From Pontibacter pamirensis (GTDB taxonomy: Bacteria > Bacteroidota > Bacteroidia > Cytophagales > Hymenobacteraceae): DNA of 64,000 nucleotides. Position numbers and translations under genes: made by a program. The DNA lies in contig NZ_SSNI01000002.1 in assembly GCF_010015475.1 (NCBI RefSeq), positions 1 to 64,000 of the forward strand, given 5' to 3'. Below are positions 34,322 through 43,174 of this stretch, piece by piece. Position 1 is the stretch's first letter. Every line of letters begins with the position of its first letter. The notes under the pieces were generated by a model. It ran no database searches and was not told where the DNA came from. It saw nothing but the letters and a program-made list of their open reading frames with translations.

Positions 34322-36583
34322 TTACTTGAACCTTCCTTTCAATTGGGCAAGTTTCGCCTGGAAATCATTCATCGGCTCGGCCTCCTTTTCTTTTCTGGTG
34401 TCGCCTTTTCTAGTAGCACCACCACCTGCCGGTTTGGCGGCGGCAGGATCACTTTTCATGCTGAGTGAGATACGCTTGCGGTTCTCATCCACCTCCAGTA
34501 CCGTTACCTCTACCTTCTGCCCTACTTTCACTGTCTCATGCGGGTTGCTTACGAAGCGGTCAGACAGGTGGCTCACGTGTACAAGCCCATCTTGGTGCAC
34601 CCCAATGTCTACGAAAGCACCGAAGGCCGTGATGTTGGTCACGATGCCTGGCAGCTTCATACCAGTACGCAGGTCTCTCATTTCATTCACACCTTCTGTA
34701 AAGCTGAATGCCTCAAAAGTCTCGCGTGGGTCGCGGCCTGGTTTTGCTAATTCGCTCACAATGTCCTTCAGCGTTGGCAAACCAACGGTGTCGGTCACAT
34801 ACTTCTTCAGCTCAATTTTCTTGCGCAACTCGTCACTCTTCACCAGGTCCTGCACCGTTACGCCCAGGTCTTTTGCCATCTGCTCCACAATCGGGTAACT
34901 TTCCGGGTGCACGGCAGAAGCATCCAGCGGGTTCTTCGCGTCGCGGATGCGCAGGAATCCTGCTGCCTGCTCAAAGGCTTTATCACCTAAGCGGGCTACT
35001 TTTTTCAGCTCCGTGCGTGTGCGGAAAGGACCGTTCTGGTTGCGATACTCTACTATGTTCTGCGCCAGCGCCGGACCAAGACCCGACACATAAGTCAGCA
35101 GTTGCTTGCTGGCAGTGTTCACTTCCACACCCACGGCATTCACGCAGCTCATTACCACGTCGTCCAGCGTATGCTTCAGGGCAGACTGGTCCACGTCGTG
35201 CTGGTACTGGCCCACGCCAATTGATTTCGGGTCTATTTTCACCAGTTCTGCCAGCGGATCCATCAAGCGGCGACCGATGGACACAGCACCACGCACCGTC
35301 ACATCCTGATCAGGGAATTCCTCGCGAGCTACATCGGAGGCAGAATAGATAGAGGCACCACTCTCGTTCACCATCACCACCTGTACCGTCTTCGGCAGGT
35401 TCAGATTGTTCACGAAGGTTTCTGTCTCGCGGCTGGCTGTTCCGTTACCAATGGCGAGGGCTTCCACATCAAATTTATCCACAAGGTATTTCACATTCTG
35501 CCCTGCTTCCTGCGCCTTGTGCTGGCCGGTGTGCGGGTATATTGTTTCGTTGTGCAGCAGCTTTCCCTGCTTGTCCAGCACCACCAGTTTGCAGCCGGTT
35601 CTGAAACCAGGGTCCAGCGCCAGCACTGTTTTCTGGCCAAGCGGGGAGGATAATAACAACTGGCGCAGGTTATCGGCAAACACACGGATGGCTTCTTCAT
35701 CGGCGCGCTTTTTAGAGCTCAGGCGAACCTCCGTTTCCATGCTCAGCTTGAGCAGTCGCTTATAAGAATCTTTTACTGCCAGACGCACCTGCTCTGCCGC
35801 CGCGTTGTTGCCTTTCACAAACATATCCTCCAGCTTCGCCAGGGCCGCTTCCTCTTCCGGTTGCGCACTCAGCATCAGCACCATTTCTGCCTCGCCGCGG
35901 CGCATGGCCAGTATGCGGTGCGAAGGGGCTTTCTCTATCGCCTCATCCCACTCAAAATAGTCTTTGAACTTCTGGCCTTCTTCCTCCTTGCCCATCATCA
36001 CGCGGCTTTTAAACACCCCCTTCTTCTCGAAGAGCTGCCGCATGGATGCACGCGCCTCGGCATTCTCGTTCATCCACTCGGCCATAATATCACGGGCACC
36101 GGACAATGCTTCCGCTTCGTCTTTCACCTCTTTTTCTTCAGAGATGAAGTTGGCAGCTTCCGCCGTTACATCGAAATTCTCCTGCTGGAAAAGGCGCTCA
36201 GCCAGCGGCTCCAGCCCTTTCTCACGGGCGATGGTGGCGCGGGTGCGGCGCTTCGGCTTGTAAGGCAGGTAAATATCCTCCAAGGCAGCCATTGTTTCGG
36301 CAGCCATAATCTGTGCCTCCAGCTCCGGCGTCAGCTTCTCCTGGTCGCGGATGGACTTGAGAATACTCTCGCGGCGCTTGTCAAGCTCGCGCAGCTGCTC
36401 CATCCTGTCACGGATAGCGGCAATCTGCACTTCGTCCAGCGAGCTGGTTACTTCTTTGCGGTAACGGGAAATAAAAGGTACTGTCGCTCCTTCGTCTAAT
36501 AAAGTGACGGTAGCTTCCACCTGCTTGATGGTGATAGTAAGCTCAGAGGCGATTTTTAAAAGATGGTCAATGTTTTGTTCCAT
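34322..36583 (-). CDS. tex: Tex-family RNA-binding transcription accessory protein
   Basis: A 753-residue protein with the full Tex architecture: N-terminal helical region (FISRYRKEVTSSLDEVQI near 34-51), YqgF/RNase-H-like domain (ALDPGFRTGCKLVVLD, about 333-348), helix-hairpin-helix pair (YVSGLGPALAQNIVEYR, about 500), and a C-terminal S1 domain (GIVTNITAFGAFVDIG then HQDGLVHVSHLSDRFV, about 655-695). A Lys/Glu tail follows. It is a cytoplasmic nucleic-acid binding protein linked to transcription and RNA turnover. Length is as usual for the family. ATG at 36583. Single gene, with a 406-base spacer upstream. Confidence 0.96.
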   Translation of the reverse strand: MEQNIDHLLKIASELTITIKQVEATVTLLDEGATVPFISRYRKEVTSSLDEVQIAAIRDRMEQLRELDKRRESILKSIRDQEKLTPELEAQIMAAETMAALEDIYLPYKPKRRTRATIAREKGLEPLAERLFQQENFDVTAEAANFISEEKEVKDEAEALSGARDIMAEWMNENAEARASMRQLFEKKGVFKSRVMMGKEEEGQKFKDYFEWDEAIEKAPSHRILAMRRGEAEMVLMLSAQPEEEAALAKLEDMFVKGNNAAAEQVRLAVKDSYKRLLKLSMETEVRLSSKKRADEEAIRVFADNLRQLLLSSPLGQKTVLALDPGFRTGCKLVVLDKQGKLLHNETIYPHTGQHKAQEAGQNVKYLVDKFDVEALAIGNGTASRETETFVNNLNLPKTVQVVMVNESGASIYSASDVAREEFPDQDVTVRGAVSIGRRLMDPLAELVKIDPKSIGVGQYQHDVDQSALKHTLDDVVMSCVNAVGVEVNTASKQLLTYVSGLGPALAQNIVEYRNQNGPFRTRTELKKVARLGDKAFEQAAGFLRIRDAKNPLDASAVHPESYPIVEQMAKDLGVTVQDLVKSDELRKKIELKKYVTDTVGLPTLKDIVSELAKPGRDPRETFEAFSFTEGVNEMRDLRTGMKLPGIVTNITAFGAFVDIGVHQDGLVHVSHLSDRFVSNPHETVKVGQKVEVTVLEVDENRKRISLSMKSDPAAAKPAGGGATRKGDTRKEKEAEPMNDFQAKLAQLKGRFK

Positions 36584-36871
36584 ATATATTTTTGATACTA
36601 AAGACTTATAAAAGGGGACATAGGTAGCAAGACAAAAGACATAGGTCTTTTTCTATACAACAAACGACGCTGACACTCTTCTTATGTTGATAATGAAGGG
36701 AGTTAGCGTTCTGAAGTTTAAGCCGCATTCCTGCTGATGTGCCTGAAGATAGGAAGATATGATGCCTGCCCTGCTGTCGCTCTACTGATCATGTGCTAAA
36801 TTACCTAGGTTATAGAAAAGTCAAATTTAAAGTATATTGCCCTAACTAGAAAGATTAACCTGATGAGATTG

Positions 36872-36879
36872 TAGCTTTG
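36872..36879 (+). promoter_or_regulatory. Candidate -7 box for the ceramidase-type gene
   Basis: TAGCTTTG fits the Bacteroidota -7 consensus TAnnTTTG. It lies about 110 bases upstream of the TTG start, leaving a long leader that contains an inverted repeat. No clear -33 TTG is seen. Confidence 0.35.
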
Positions 36880-36912
36880 TAAAATATTCGGGGCATTTGC
36901 TAACACAACACG

Positions 36913-36953
36913 GCGTTAAGTTGTTTAGCCATACTGCCTTAGCAACTTAACGC
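36913..36953 (+). promoter_or_regulatory. Inverted repeat in the leader of the ceramidase-type gene
   Basis: GCGTTAAGTTG (36913-36923) is perfectly inverted at 36943-36953, with a 19-base centre, ending 36 bases before the start codon. It may be an operator or a leader hairpin; too far from a T-run to be a terminator. Confidence 0.4.
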
Positions 36954-36989
36954 ATTCATAAAATCACCTATTTCATAAACTACGCAGAA

Positions 36990-38381
36990 TTGAACACTGC
37001 CACTGCATCTAAAAAGAAAACCTCCCGAAGCTGGTACTGGCTGCTATTGCTCCTATTGTTGCCTGCCTGCATGGTACAGCGCATAGACCGTACGCCTTAC
37101 CAGCAAACCGATTACTACCAGGAGACACTGGCCAGCCTGAACAGCCACCCCGCCACCATCACAACCGGCGACACGCTGGAGGTTGGCTGGGGAAAGGTAA
37201 ACATCACGCCGCCTGCACCTGCACCACTCGCGGGCTACGGCAAGCGGCTGGGCATGGACTATGAGGAAGTGCACGATACTGCCTGGGTACGCACCTTCGC
37301 CTTCGATAACGGCCAGACAGAAGCTTACTTCATTTCCCTGGACCTGCTGATTGTGCCCATGCTGGTGCTACAGGAACTGGAGAAACTATACCCCGCACTG
37401 GGCCTGAAGCCAGAGCAGGTATACCTTTCCGCCACCCACAGCCATACCAGCTTTGGCGGCTGGGGCCGTAAAATTGGCGTGAAGCTTTTGTCAGGAGAGT
37501 ATGAAAAAGAGATTGTACAGCAACTGACGCAGCAGATTGTACAAAGTATACAGATGGCGCGGCAGAACCTCACCCCCACCCGTGTGGGCTACGGCAGCGC
37601 CAATGCGGCCAGCATGGTGAAAAACCGCCTTACAAAATCGAGGGAGGACAGGGACACAAAACTGCGCTTCCTGAAGTTTGAGCGACCGGATGGCACTACT
37701 GCCGTACTTTCATTCTTCTCAGCGCATCCCACCACACTCCCCTCCATGCAGCCCATCCTCTCCCGCGACTACCCCGGCGTGCTGGTAGATGCCTTGGAAG
37801 AAAGAATAGAATTCGCAGCTTTTTCGGCAGGCGCTGTGGGCAGCCACAGTGCTGTTCACTTTCAGGAGGCTCCCTTTGGGGGTATGGAGGAAGTGGGAGA
37901 ACGTTTGGCAACCATCCTGCGGCATGACTTGTACCAGGTCGAAACAGATTATGTTCAAACGCTTGGCTATAATCGAGTTCCCCTGTTTTTACCGGAGCCA
38001 CAGTGGCGCATATCAGAAAACCTGCGGCTCGCTCCAACGCTGTTCAACTGGTTATTCGGGAAGCACCCAGCTTATGTTACCAGCCTTCAGGTAGGCGACA
38101 TTGTGCTGATAGGTGCCCCTGCTGATTATTCCGGTGAGTTTATGGACGAGCTGGAGACTGCCGCTGCGCAAGAGGGTTTAGAGGTTATCGCCACCAGCTT
38201 TAACGGGGGCTATATTGGCTACGTTACGCCAGCAGAACATTACAACCTGGACAAGTATGAGACACGGAGCATGAGTTTCTACGGCCCCCACAGTGGTAAT
38301 TATCTAACCGAAATGCTACAACTGCTGCTGCGCCAGCACGCTACTGATGACCCTGCTTTACCATCTGCAGAAACAAATTAA
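36990..38381 (+). CDS. Neutral/alkaline ceramidase-type lipoprotein
   Basis: A 463-residue lipoprotein. A TTG start at 36990 is needed, since the next Met (residue 28) lies inside the lipobox region (LLPAC). The N-terminal catalytic domain of neutral ceramidase is visible: VGWGKVNITPPAPAPLAGYG (about 64-83), LSATHSHTSFGG (about 149-160) carrying His residues that would ligate zinc, and EAYFISLDLLIV. Only the N-terminal domain type is present, so it is shorter than full ceramidases (about 650 residues). It may cleave sphingolipids or N-acyl amides at the envelope; sphingolipids are typical of Bacteroidota, but the substrate is inference. Followed by a strong terminator. Confidence 0.85.
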   Translation: MNTATASKKKTSRSWYWLLLLLLLPACMVQRIDRTPYQQTDYYQETLASLNSHPATITTGDTLEVGWGKVNITPPAPAPLAGYGKRLGMDYEEVHDTAWVRTFAFDNGQTEAYFISLDLLIVPMLVLQELEKLYPALGLKPEQVYLSATHSHTSFGGWGRKIGVKLLSGEYEKEIVQQLTQQIVQSIQMARQNLTPTRVGYGSANAASMVKNRLTKSREDRDTKLRFLKFERPDGTTAVLSFFSAHPTTLPSMQPILSRDYPGVLVDALEERIEFAAFSAGAVGSHSAVHFQEAPFGGMEEVGERLATILRHDLYQVETDYVQTLGYNRVPLFLPEPQWRISENLRLAPTLFNWLFGKHPAYVTSLQVGDIVLIGAPADYSGEFMDELETAAAQEGLEVIATSFNGGYIGYVTPAEHYNLDKYETRSMSFYGPHSGNYLTEMLQLLLRQHATDDPALPSAETN

Positions 38382-38475
38382 ATTCGTATCAGCAAATGTA
38401 TAGGGCACCGCCTTGGTGATTTTAAAGTACCCGCACCGATTATACACTTAGCCAGATAGAATATACTATACTTGG

Positions 38476-38507
38476 AAAGAGGCTGTCCGAAAAGGGGCAG
38501 CCTCTTT
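38476..38507 (+). terminator. Rho-independent terminator of the ceramidase-type gene
   Basis: A 13-pair stem (AAAGAGGCTGTCC against its complement, one G-U), 6-base loop and a T5 run directly after. The classic layout, about 95 bases past the stop. Confidence 0.85.
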
Positions 38508-38780
38508 TTGTTTGTTACACTTCTTATTTTGAAGCAATTAATTCCGCATCTATTCTGCATTTCAAATCACCCGAAACACCACATCTTAGCGGCAATACAA
38601 TTTCCATATGACTGCTTTCATGACTCTCTGGTCATTAAAATACAACTTAATTCCGACATAAAATTAATATTGCAACGCCATTCTTGATAAAGTTATAAAC
38701 ATTACCCCCACTACAGCAGTTTATATAATTGTAAGTAAGTGAATTACACTTCCGATTTAGTACAAAACAACAAGAGAGAT

Positions 38781-39014
38781 ATGGAACTGATAGCAATAGA
38801 TTTACCAAATTTTATATTCTTAACAATTATAGGCGTGTACATGATGCTGCTTGTGTTTATCCTGACATGGGTGTATCATGATGCAGAGCAGCGGGGAGTA
38901 AACGGCTGGATGGTGACAGCCATAGCCTTTTTTTCCGGCACCATCTTCGGCACCCTTGCATGGCTTGTTTTACGACCGAAGCTGAAACCACAGCCTATAC
39001 CGGTTAGAAGCTAA
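38781..39014 (+). CDS. Small two-helix membrane protein (PLDc_N-like)
   Basis: A 77-residue protein from the ATG at 38781 (MELIAIDLPN); an upstream in-frame ATG at 38739 adds 14 polar residues and is less likely. There are two hydrophobic helices (about 9-30 and 42-60) with WVYHDAEQRGVNGW between them and LRPKLKPQP at the end. That loop and spacing resemble the phospholipase D-nuclease N-terminal membrane module found as a stand-alone protein. No enzyme domain follows. Function unknown. It stands about 100 bases before the patatin gene, with a promoter candidate between them. Confidence 0.65.
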   Translation: MELIAIDLPNFIFLTIIGVYMMLLVFILTWVYHDAEQRGVNGWMVTAIAFFSGTIFGTLAWLVLRPKLKPQPIPVRS

Positions 39015-39074
39015 TAACTTTGTAACACAAAATTAAAGTGCCAACCTGCAACTAAGGTATAGCAGCTATTTTTT

Positions 39075-39082
39075 TATCTTTG
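39075..39082 (+). promoter_or_regulatory. Candidate -7 box for the patatin gene
   Basis: TATCTTTG exactly fits TAnnTTTG, 31 bases upstream of the patatin start. A TTG at the -33 position is not evident. Confidence 0.45.
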
Positions 39083-39112
39083 AAGATAACAGAACCTTAA
39101 GGTAATGCCTTT

Positions 39113-40162
39113 ATGATAAAAAACATCCTGCTGTTACTTTGCCTGCTGGTTGGCACAACTGTTTTTGGACAAACGCAATATTATAACCTGGCATTAGAGG
39201 GAGGCGGCATACGTGGCATTGCCTATGGCGGTGCCTTAAAGGCGCTGGAAGAGGAAAATATTTTACCGGGTATCAAACGGGTGGCAGGCACCTCGGCCGG
39301 AGCCATACAGGCTGCCCTACTGGCAGTAGGCTATACCCCCGATGAGATTACCGACATTACCTTCCGGACACCAGTGCTGCAGTTTAACGACGGCAGGTTT
39401 ATTTTCTTCGGCGGCACCAACCGCTTGTTTAAACAATATGGCTGGTATCGGGGCGACAAATTTACCGAGTGGCTGGGAGAGCAACTGAAAGCCAAGACAG
39501 GTAAGGCAGACATCACCTTCGCAGAGCTTCATGCATTAAATAGCCAAAAGAACTTCCGTGACTTATATGTGACCGGAACAAACCTGACAGACCAGTGCAC
39601 GGTGGTTTTCTCCCACGAAACATACCTGAACATGCAGGTAAAGCATGCGGTGCGTATCTCTATGTCGGTGCCTTTATACTACCGCGCGGTGTTGCTCGAC
39701 CAGCAGGGCCAGGTGGTAACCAAAGCAAAGAAAGGACAGGAGGTGGATGTGCTGGTAGATGGTGGGGTGCTGGCGAACTTTCCGCTGGACGTGTTCGACA
39801 AGGAGGAATACCTGCACGAATCGCAGCCACAGCCGGAGCACTACGATGCCGCCGGCAGGTTCCACAACCCGCAAACGCTTGGCCTGCGCCTGGACCGCGA
39901 CGAGCAAATTGCTTATGACAGGAAGCAAGCAGGCCTTGCACCTTATAAAATCGATAAATTTGGAGACTATATGGGTGCCTTTTATGCCATTGTGAAAGAG
40001 AACCTGAACCGGCAGGGGCTAACATCACATGACTGGGCACGCACCATCTCCGTGAGCACAGCCGGCTATAGCCCCCGTGTGCGTAAACTAACTGAAGATG
40101 ATAAAACAGCCTTGCTTGAAAGCGGGCAAAGAGGCGTGAAGGCGTATATCGATTCAAATTAA
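39113..40162 (+). CDS. Secreted patatin-like phospholipase
   Basis: A 349-residue protein with a signal peptide (about residues 1-20, ending VFGQ). The patatin catalytic parts are intact: oxyanion loop GGGIRG (about 31-36), nucleophile Ser in GTSAG (about 60-64) and catalytic Asp in DGG (about 218-220). It should hydrolyse acyl esters of lipids in the periplasm or outside. Length fits a single-domain patatin. It leads a co-directional run: alpha/beta hydrolase 11 bases later, then a lipoprotein gene 20 bases after that, suggesting one operon for lipid or ester metabolism. Confidence 0.93.
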   Translation: MIKNILLLLCLLVGTTVFGQTQYYNLALEGGGIRGIAYGGALKALEEENILPGIKRVAGTSAGAIQAALLAVGYTPDEITDITFRTPVLQFNDGRFIFFGGTNRLFKQYGWYRGDKFTEWLGEQLKAKTGKADITFAELHALNSQKNFRDLYVTGTNLTDQCTVVFSHETYLNMQVKHAVRISMSVPLYYRAVLLDQQGQVVTKAKKGQEVDVLVDGGVLANFPLDVFDKEEYLHESQPQPEHYDAAGRFHNPQTLGLRLDRDEQIAYDRKQAGLAPYKIDKFGDYMGAFYAIVKENLNRQGLTSHDWARTISVSTAGYSPRVRKLTEDDKTALLESGQRGVKAYIDSN

Positions 40163-40173
40163 ATTATTCCCAA

Positions 40174-41172
40174 ATGGCAGAAACTGCTACGACTTCCCTA
40201 CAAACACAATCCATTTATATACCTGTTACCGCCACCGATACCCTGCACCTGAAACGCTTCAGCCAAAACCAGCAGGGGCCGCCGGTGCTGCTGGTGCATG
40301 GCTCCATCGAAAACGGACGCATATTTTACTCTAAGTCAGGGAAAGGCTTTGCCCCTTTTCTGGCGCAGCAGGGCTACGATGTGTTTGTGGCTGACCTACG
40401 GGGCCGGGGCAAAAGCAAACCTGCCATTTCCGGTGATTCAGATTTTGGCTTAACCCATACCTTAGAAGAAGACTTTCCGGCATTCATCAACAAGATAAAA
40501 GAGCTGAAGGGGGATGTGCCACAGTTCTGGGGGGCTCACTCATGGGGCGGCGTGCTCATGCTGGCTTACCTGGCACGCCCCGCAGTTCCGGTGAAGGTGC
40601 AAGCCATGGCCTTCTTCGCCAGCAAGCGCCGCATCAGCATCTGGAGCCCGAAAAAGTTTTTTATGATAGACGTGATGTGGAACTGGGTAGCCAAAGCAGC
40701 CGTGGCTGTAACCGGTGCCCTGCCAGCCGAAAAGCTAAAGATGGGATCCGACCGCGAAACCCGCCTCACCCACCTGCAAACAAACGACTGGGTGGTAAAA
40801 AAGCCCTGGCGCCACTGGCACGACAAGTTCGATTATGCCTCAGCGCTGCAGCAAATGGAGGTGCCGCCTACACTATACCTGGCCGGTGCCAAAGATGATG
40901 TGCTGGGCAACCCGGTGGATGTAGAAAAACTGCTCCTGGAAACAGGCAGCAAACAAGCCGCTTTCCGGGTACTGGGCAAAGCCAACGGCCATCTGCACGA
41001 CTATGACCATATCAACATCCTGACGCACAAGGATGCGGTGCGCGATCATTTTCAGATGGTCTCAAAGTGGTTTAGAAAGTTTGAGCAGGTGCAACTAACA
41101 GAGGAAAAACAGAGTCACAGTAGTGATGCTGTTAAAGCCGCTTCATTTATAAAAGCAAATCAACATGTATAA
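40174..41172 (+). CDS. Alpha/beta hydrolase
   Basis: A 332-residue cytoplasmic enzyme without a signal peptide. LLVHGSIENGR (about 42-52) forms the oxyanion strand-loop, the nucleophile is the Ser of GAHSWGG (about 124-130), the Asp is in AGAKDDVLG (about 247), and the His is in NGHLHDYDH (about 272-279). The fold is complete and resembles serine esterase/lipase-type hydrolases. Substrate unknown; the operon with a secreted patatin suggests acyl-ester handling. It starts 11 bases after the patatin stop. Confidence 0.88.
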   Translation: MAETATTSLQTQSIYIPVTATDTLHLKRFSQNQQGPPVLLVHGSIENGRIFYSKSGKGFAPFLAQQGYDVFVADLRGRGKSKPAISGDSDFGLTHTLEEDFPAFINKIKELKGDVPQFWGAHSWGGVLMLAYLARPAVPVKVQAMAFFASKRRISIWSPKKFFMIDVMWNWVAKAAVAVTGALPAEKLKMGSDRETRLTHLQTNDWVVKKPWRHWHDKFDYASALQQMEVPPTLYLAGAKDDVLGNPVDVEKLLLETGSKQAAFRVLGKANGHLHDYDHINILTHKDAVRDHFQMVSKWFRKFEQVQLTEEKQSHSSDAVKAASFIKANQHV

Positions 41173-41192
41173 AAAATCGCATTCATAAAAAG

Positions 41193-41762
41193 ATGAAGAT
41201 AAGCCTCCATTCCTTTTTCTTATTACTCCTTGCAACCGCCGTGCTCACATCCTGCGAAAAATGCGGTGAAGTAACCCTTAACCAACCAACCGCTGCAGAT
41301 GCAGAGTGGCTGGTTTACAAACAAGATGCTAGCATCAGGTTTGAAACTAATACAGGGGATACTGTTGCGTATACCCGATCCGGCCTTTTTGCCCAACAAT
41401 TCCCAGGCGAGGGATTTACTGCCACAGACGAATGCATTGAAAGCTTTAACGTGCAGATTAGAACGCTAATGGAAGATGTGGCGGATGTAGAGCCCGCGCT
41501 AAGCACACGCATCCTTCGCCAACCTGACAACCTGCAGGTAGAATTGAGTGTAGCCGACCATGGTATTTGGGAAATAAATGATGAGGATCCACCAACCTTT
41601 GAAAGCCATGAGGTAAATGGAACAGCATATTACAATGTGTATGAGGTAGTAACCAACAACACCGAAAATGGAGGTGTAAAGCGGATTCTTTATAATAAAG
41701 AGTTTGGTTTTTTGAGCCTGGAGTTCAACAGCGGCAGATGGCTGAAACGAAGGCCTTCCTGA
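41193..41762 (+). CDS. Lipoprotein of unknown function
   Basis: A 189-residue lipoprotein (signal ending VLTSC, Cys 21). The mature part opens CEKCGEVTL, then has alternating strands (IRFETNTGDTVAYTRSGL, LQVELSVADHGIWEI, YYNVYEVVTNN, FLSLEFNSGRWL) suggesting one beta-rich domain. The final GFLSLEFNSGRWLKR is like the ends of small Bacteroidota lipoproteins that fold into calycin-like or beta-sandwich shapes. No family recognised. It starts 20 bases after the hydrolase stop, and the run ends in a hairpin. Confidence 0.7.
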   Translation: MKISLHSFFLLLLATAVLTSCEKCGEVTLNQPTAADAEWLVYKQDASIRFETNTGDTVAYTRSGLFAQQFPGEGFTATDECIESFNVQIRTLMEDVADVEPALSTRILRQPDNLQVELSVADHGIWEINDEDPPTFESHEVNGTAYYNVYEVVTNNTENGGVKRILYNKEFGFLSLEFNSGRWLKRRPS

Positions 41763-41771
41763 TAATATTCT

Positions 41772-41821
41772 TAAAGCAGAAATGGCCACCCGGTTACTCA
41801 TGCGGCCACTTCTGCTTTAAA
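41772..41821. terminator. Bidirectional hairpin terminator
   Basis: An outer stem TTAAAGCAGAA with its complement, one A/C mismatch, then TGGCC/GGCCA, 14-base loop. It lies between the convergent lipoprotein and peroxiredoxin genes. Confidence 0.8.
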
Positions 41822-41834
41822 GTAAAACATCCGT

Positions 41835-42344
41835 TTAATTTGGAGCGTTTTGTTCTTTGTTGATGCCACGCAACACCTCTATCGCTGTGCTTATGTGCTC
41901 CAGTGGCTTAGACATGGAATTGTAAATCGCGCGAACCTCTTTTGATTTATCTATGATGTAGGTCACTCGCCCTGGAAACACGCCCAGTTGGCGCGGCACC
42001 CCATAAATACTCCGTATCTGACCACCTTTGTCGCTCAGCAGGGTAAAGGGCAGGTGATGCACCCGCTCAAACTTTTTGTGCGACTGCAGGCTGTCAGAAC
42101 TTACCCCAACCACTTCAGCATCATATTCTTTAAATACTTTATACTGGTTGCGGAATTCGCAGGCCTGCTTGGTACAGCCTGAGGTACTGTCTTTTGGGTA
42201 AAAGTATAGCACCACGTTCTTCTCCTTCAGCAGGTCATGCAGGCGGAACAAACCGCCATCCTGCCTTTGCAGTTCAAAGTCAGGAGCTTTATCTCCCTCC
42301 TTCACTGCGTCCTCATTTATAAGTGCTTCAAGTATCATAACCAA
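41835..42344 (-). CDS. Peroxiredoxin, BCP/PrxQ type
   Basis: A 169-residue thiol peroxidase. The peroxidatic Cys is in STSGCTKQACEF (about 56), and a second Cys four residues later in the same helix fits the atypical 2-Cys PrxQ arrangement. KAPDFELQRQDGG (about 19) and FYPKDST precede it; GVFPGRVTYIID is the usual later strand. It reduces hydrogen peroxide and organic peroxides in the cytoplasm with thioredoxin. Start: ATG at 42344, or two codons inside at 42338. A good promoter candidate lies 34 bases upstream. Confidence 0.92.
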   Translation of the reverse strand: MVMILEALINEDAVKEGDKAPDFELQRQDGGLFRLHDLLKEKNVVLYFYPKDSTSGCTKQACEFRNQYKVFKEYDAEVVGVSSDSLQSHKKFERVHHLPFTLLSDKGGQIRSIYGVPRQLGVFPGRVTYIIDKSKEVRAIYNSMSKPLEHISTAIEVLRGINKEQNAPN

Positions 42345-42377
42345 CTAATAACAAACTTCATGCAGAAATTCAGGCTG

Positions 42378-42410
42378 CAAAGGTAACTTATGTTATGGCA
42401 GAACTCCAAA
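42378..42410 (-). promoter_or_regulatory. Promoter candidate for the peroxiredoxin gene
   Basis: On the minus strand TTTG at 42410-42407 is followed after 21 bases by TACCTTTG at 42385-42378. This fits the Bacteroidota pattern of a -33 TTTG and a -7 TAnnTTTG, placed about 34 bases before the start codon. Confidence 0.6.
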
Positions 42411-42472
42411 GAAGGAAATCAATAATAGTATCAGAAAAAGAATTTGAACATCTTTGTGCCCACAATTAAAAT

Positions 42473-43165
42473 ATGCCCCGAATTAACGTTATCATTCCTG
42501 CTTATAACGAGGAACAATCTATTGCCAAAGTACTGCAGGCCATACCGGCTGGTTTTGTAGAGGAGGTGATTGTGGTCAACAACAACTCCAGCGACCGCAC
42601 AGCCAAAGTTGCCGCCGCTGCCGGTGCCACCGTGCTGGAGGAGCCAACGCCGGGTTACGGTAATGCCTGTCTCAAAGGAATAGCATATGCCACTGCCAAA
42701 CCCATTACTACCCGCCCCGATATCATCGTTTTCCTGGATGGGGATTTTTCAGATTACCCGGAGGAGATGCCACAGCTGGTGCAGCCTATTATGGAGGGCC
42801 GGGCAGAGATGGTGATTGGCTCCAGGGCTTTAGGCAATAGGGGGGCCGGTGCCATGCTGCCCCAGCAGATTTTCGGCAACTGGCTCGCCACTTCCCTGCT
42901 TCGTTTGTTCTATGGTGCGCGCTTTACCGATCTGGGTCCTTTCAGGGCTATTAAACTGGATACACTGCTGGCGCTCTCTATGCGCGACCGCACGTATGGC
43001 TGGACAGTAGAAATGCAGGCGAAAGCGGCCAGGAAAATGATTAGTTATACCGAAGTACCCGTAACTTACCGCAAGCGAATAGGAACATCAAAAGTGTCGG
43101 GCACTGTAAAGGGCACCGTGATGGCAGGTTATAAAATCATTCTGACTATATTTAAGTATCTATAA
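42473..43165 (+). CDS. Glycosyltransferase family 2, DPM1-like
   Basis: A 230-residue GT-A fold enzyme, no membrane helix. The N-terminal IIPAYNEEQSI (about 6-16), VVNNNSSDRT (about 34-43) and the catalytic divalent-metal motif DGDFSDYP (about 89-96) match polyprenol-phosphate sugar transferases (DPM1-like). EMVIGSRALGNRGAG follows. It likely moves a hexose from a nucleotide sugar onto a lipid phosphate. It is the first gene of a tight three-gene operon: next start 9 bases away. Confidence 0.92.
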   Translation: MPRINVIIPAYNEEQSIAKVLQAIPAGFVEEVIVVNNNSSDRTAKVAAAAGATVLEEPTPGYGNACLKGIAYATAKPITTRPDIIVFLDGDFSDYPEEMPQLVQPIMEGRAEMVIGSRALGNRGAGAMLPQQIFGNWLATSLLRLFYGARFTDLGPFRAIKLDTLLALSMRDRTYGWTVEMQAKAARKMISYTEVPVTYRKRIGTSKVSGTVKGTVMAGYKIILTIFKYL

Positions 43166-43174
43166 ACTCCGGGT

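Larger units (their letters stand above)
36584..36989. other. Divergent spacer between tex and the ceramidase-type gene
   Basis: This 406-base region has no supported gene. It contains a TAGCTTTG box and an 11-base inverted repeat, both listed separately, on the side of the ceramidase-type gene. Confidence 0.55.
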
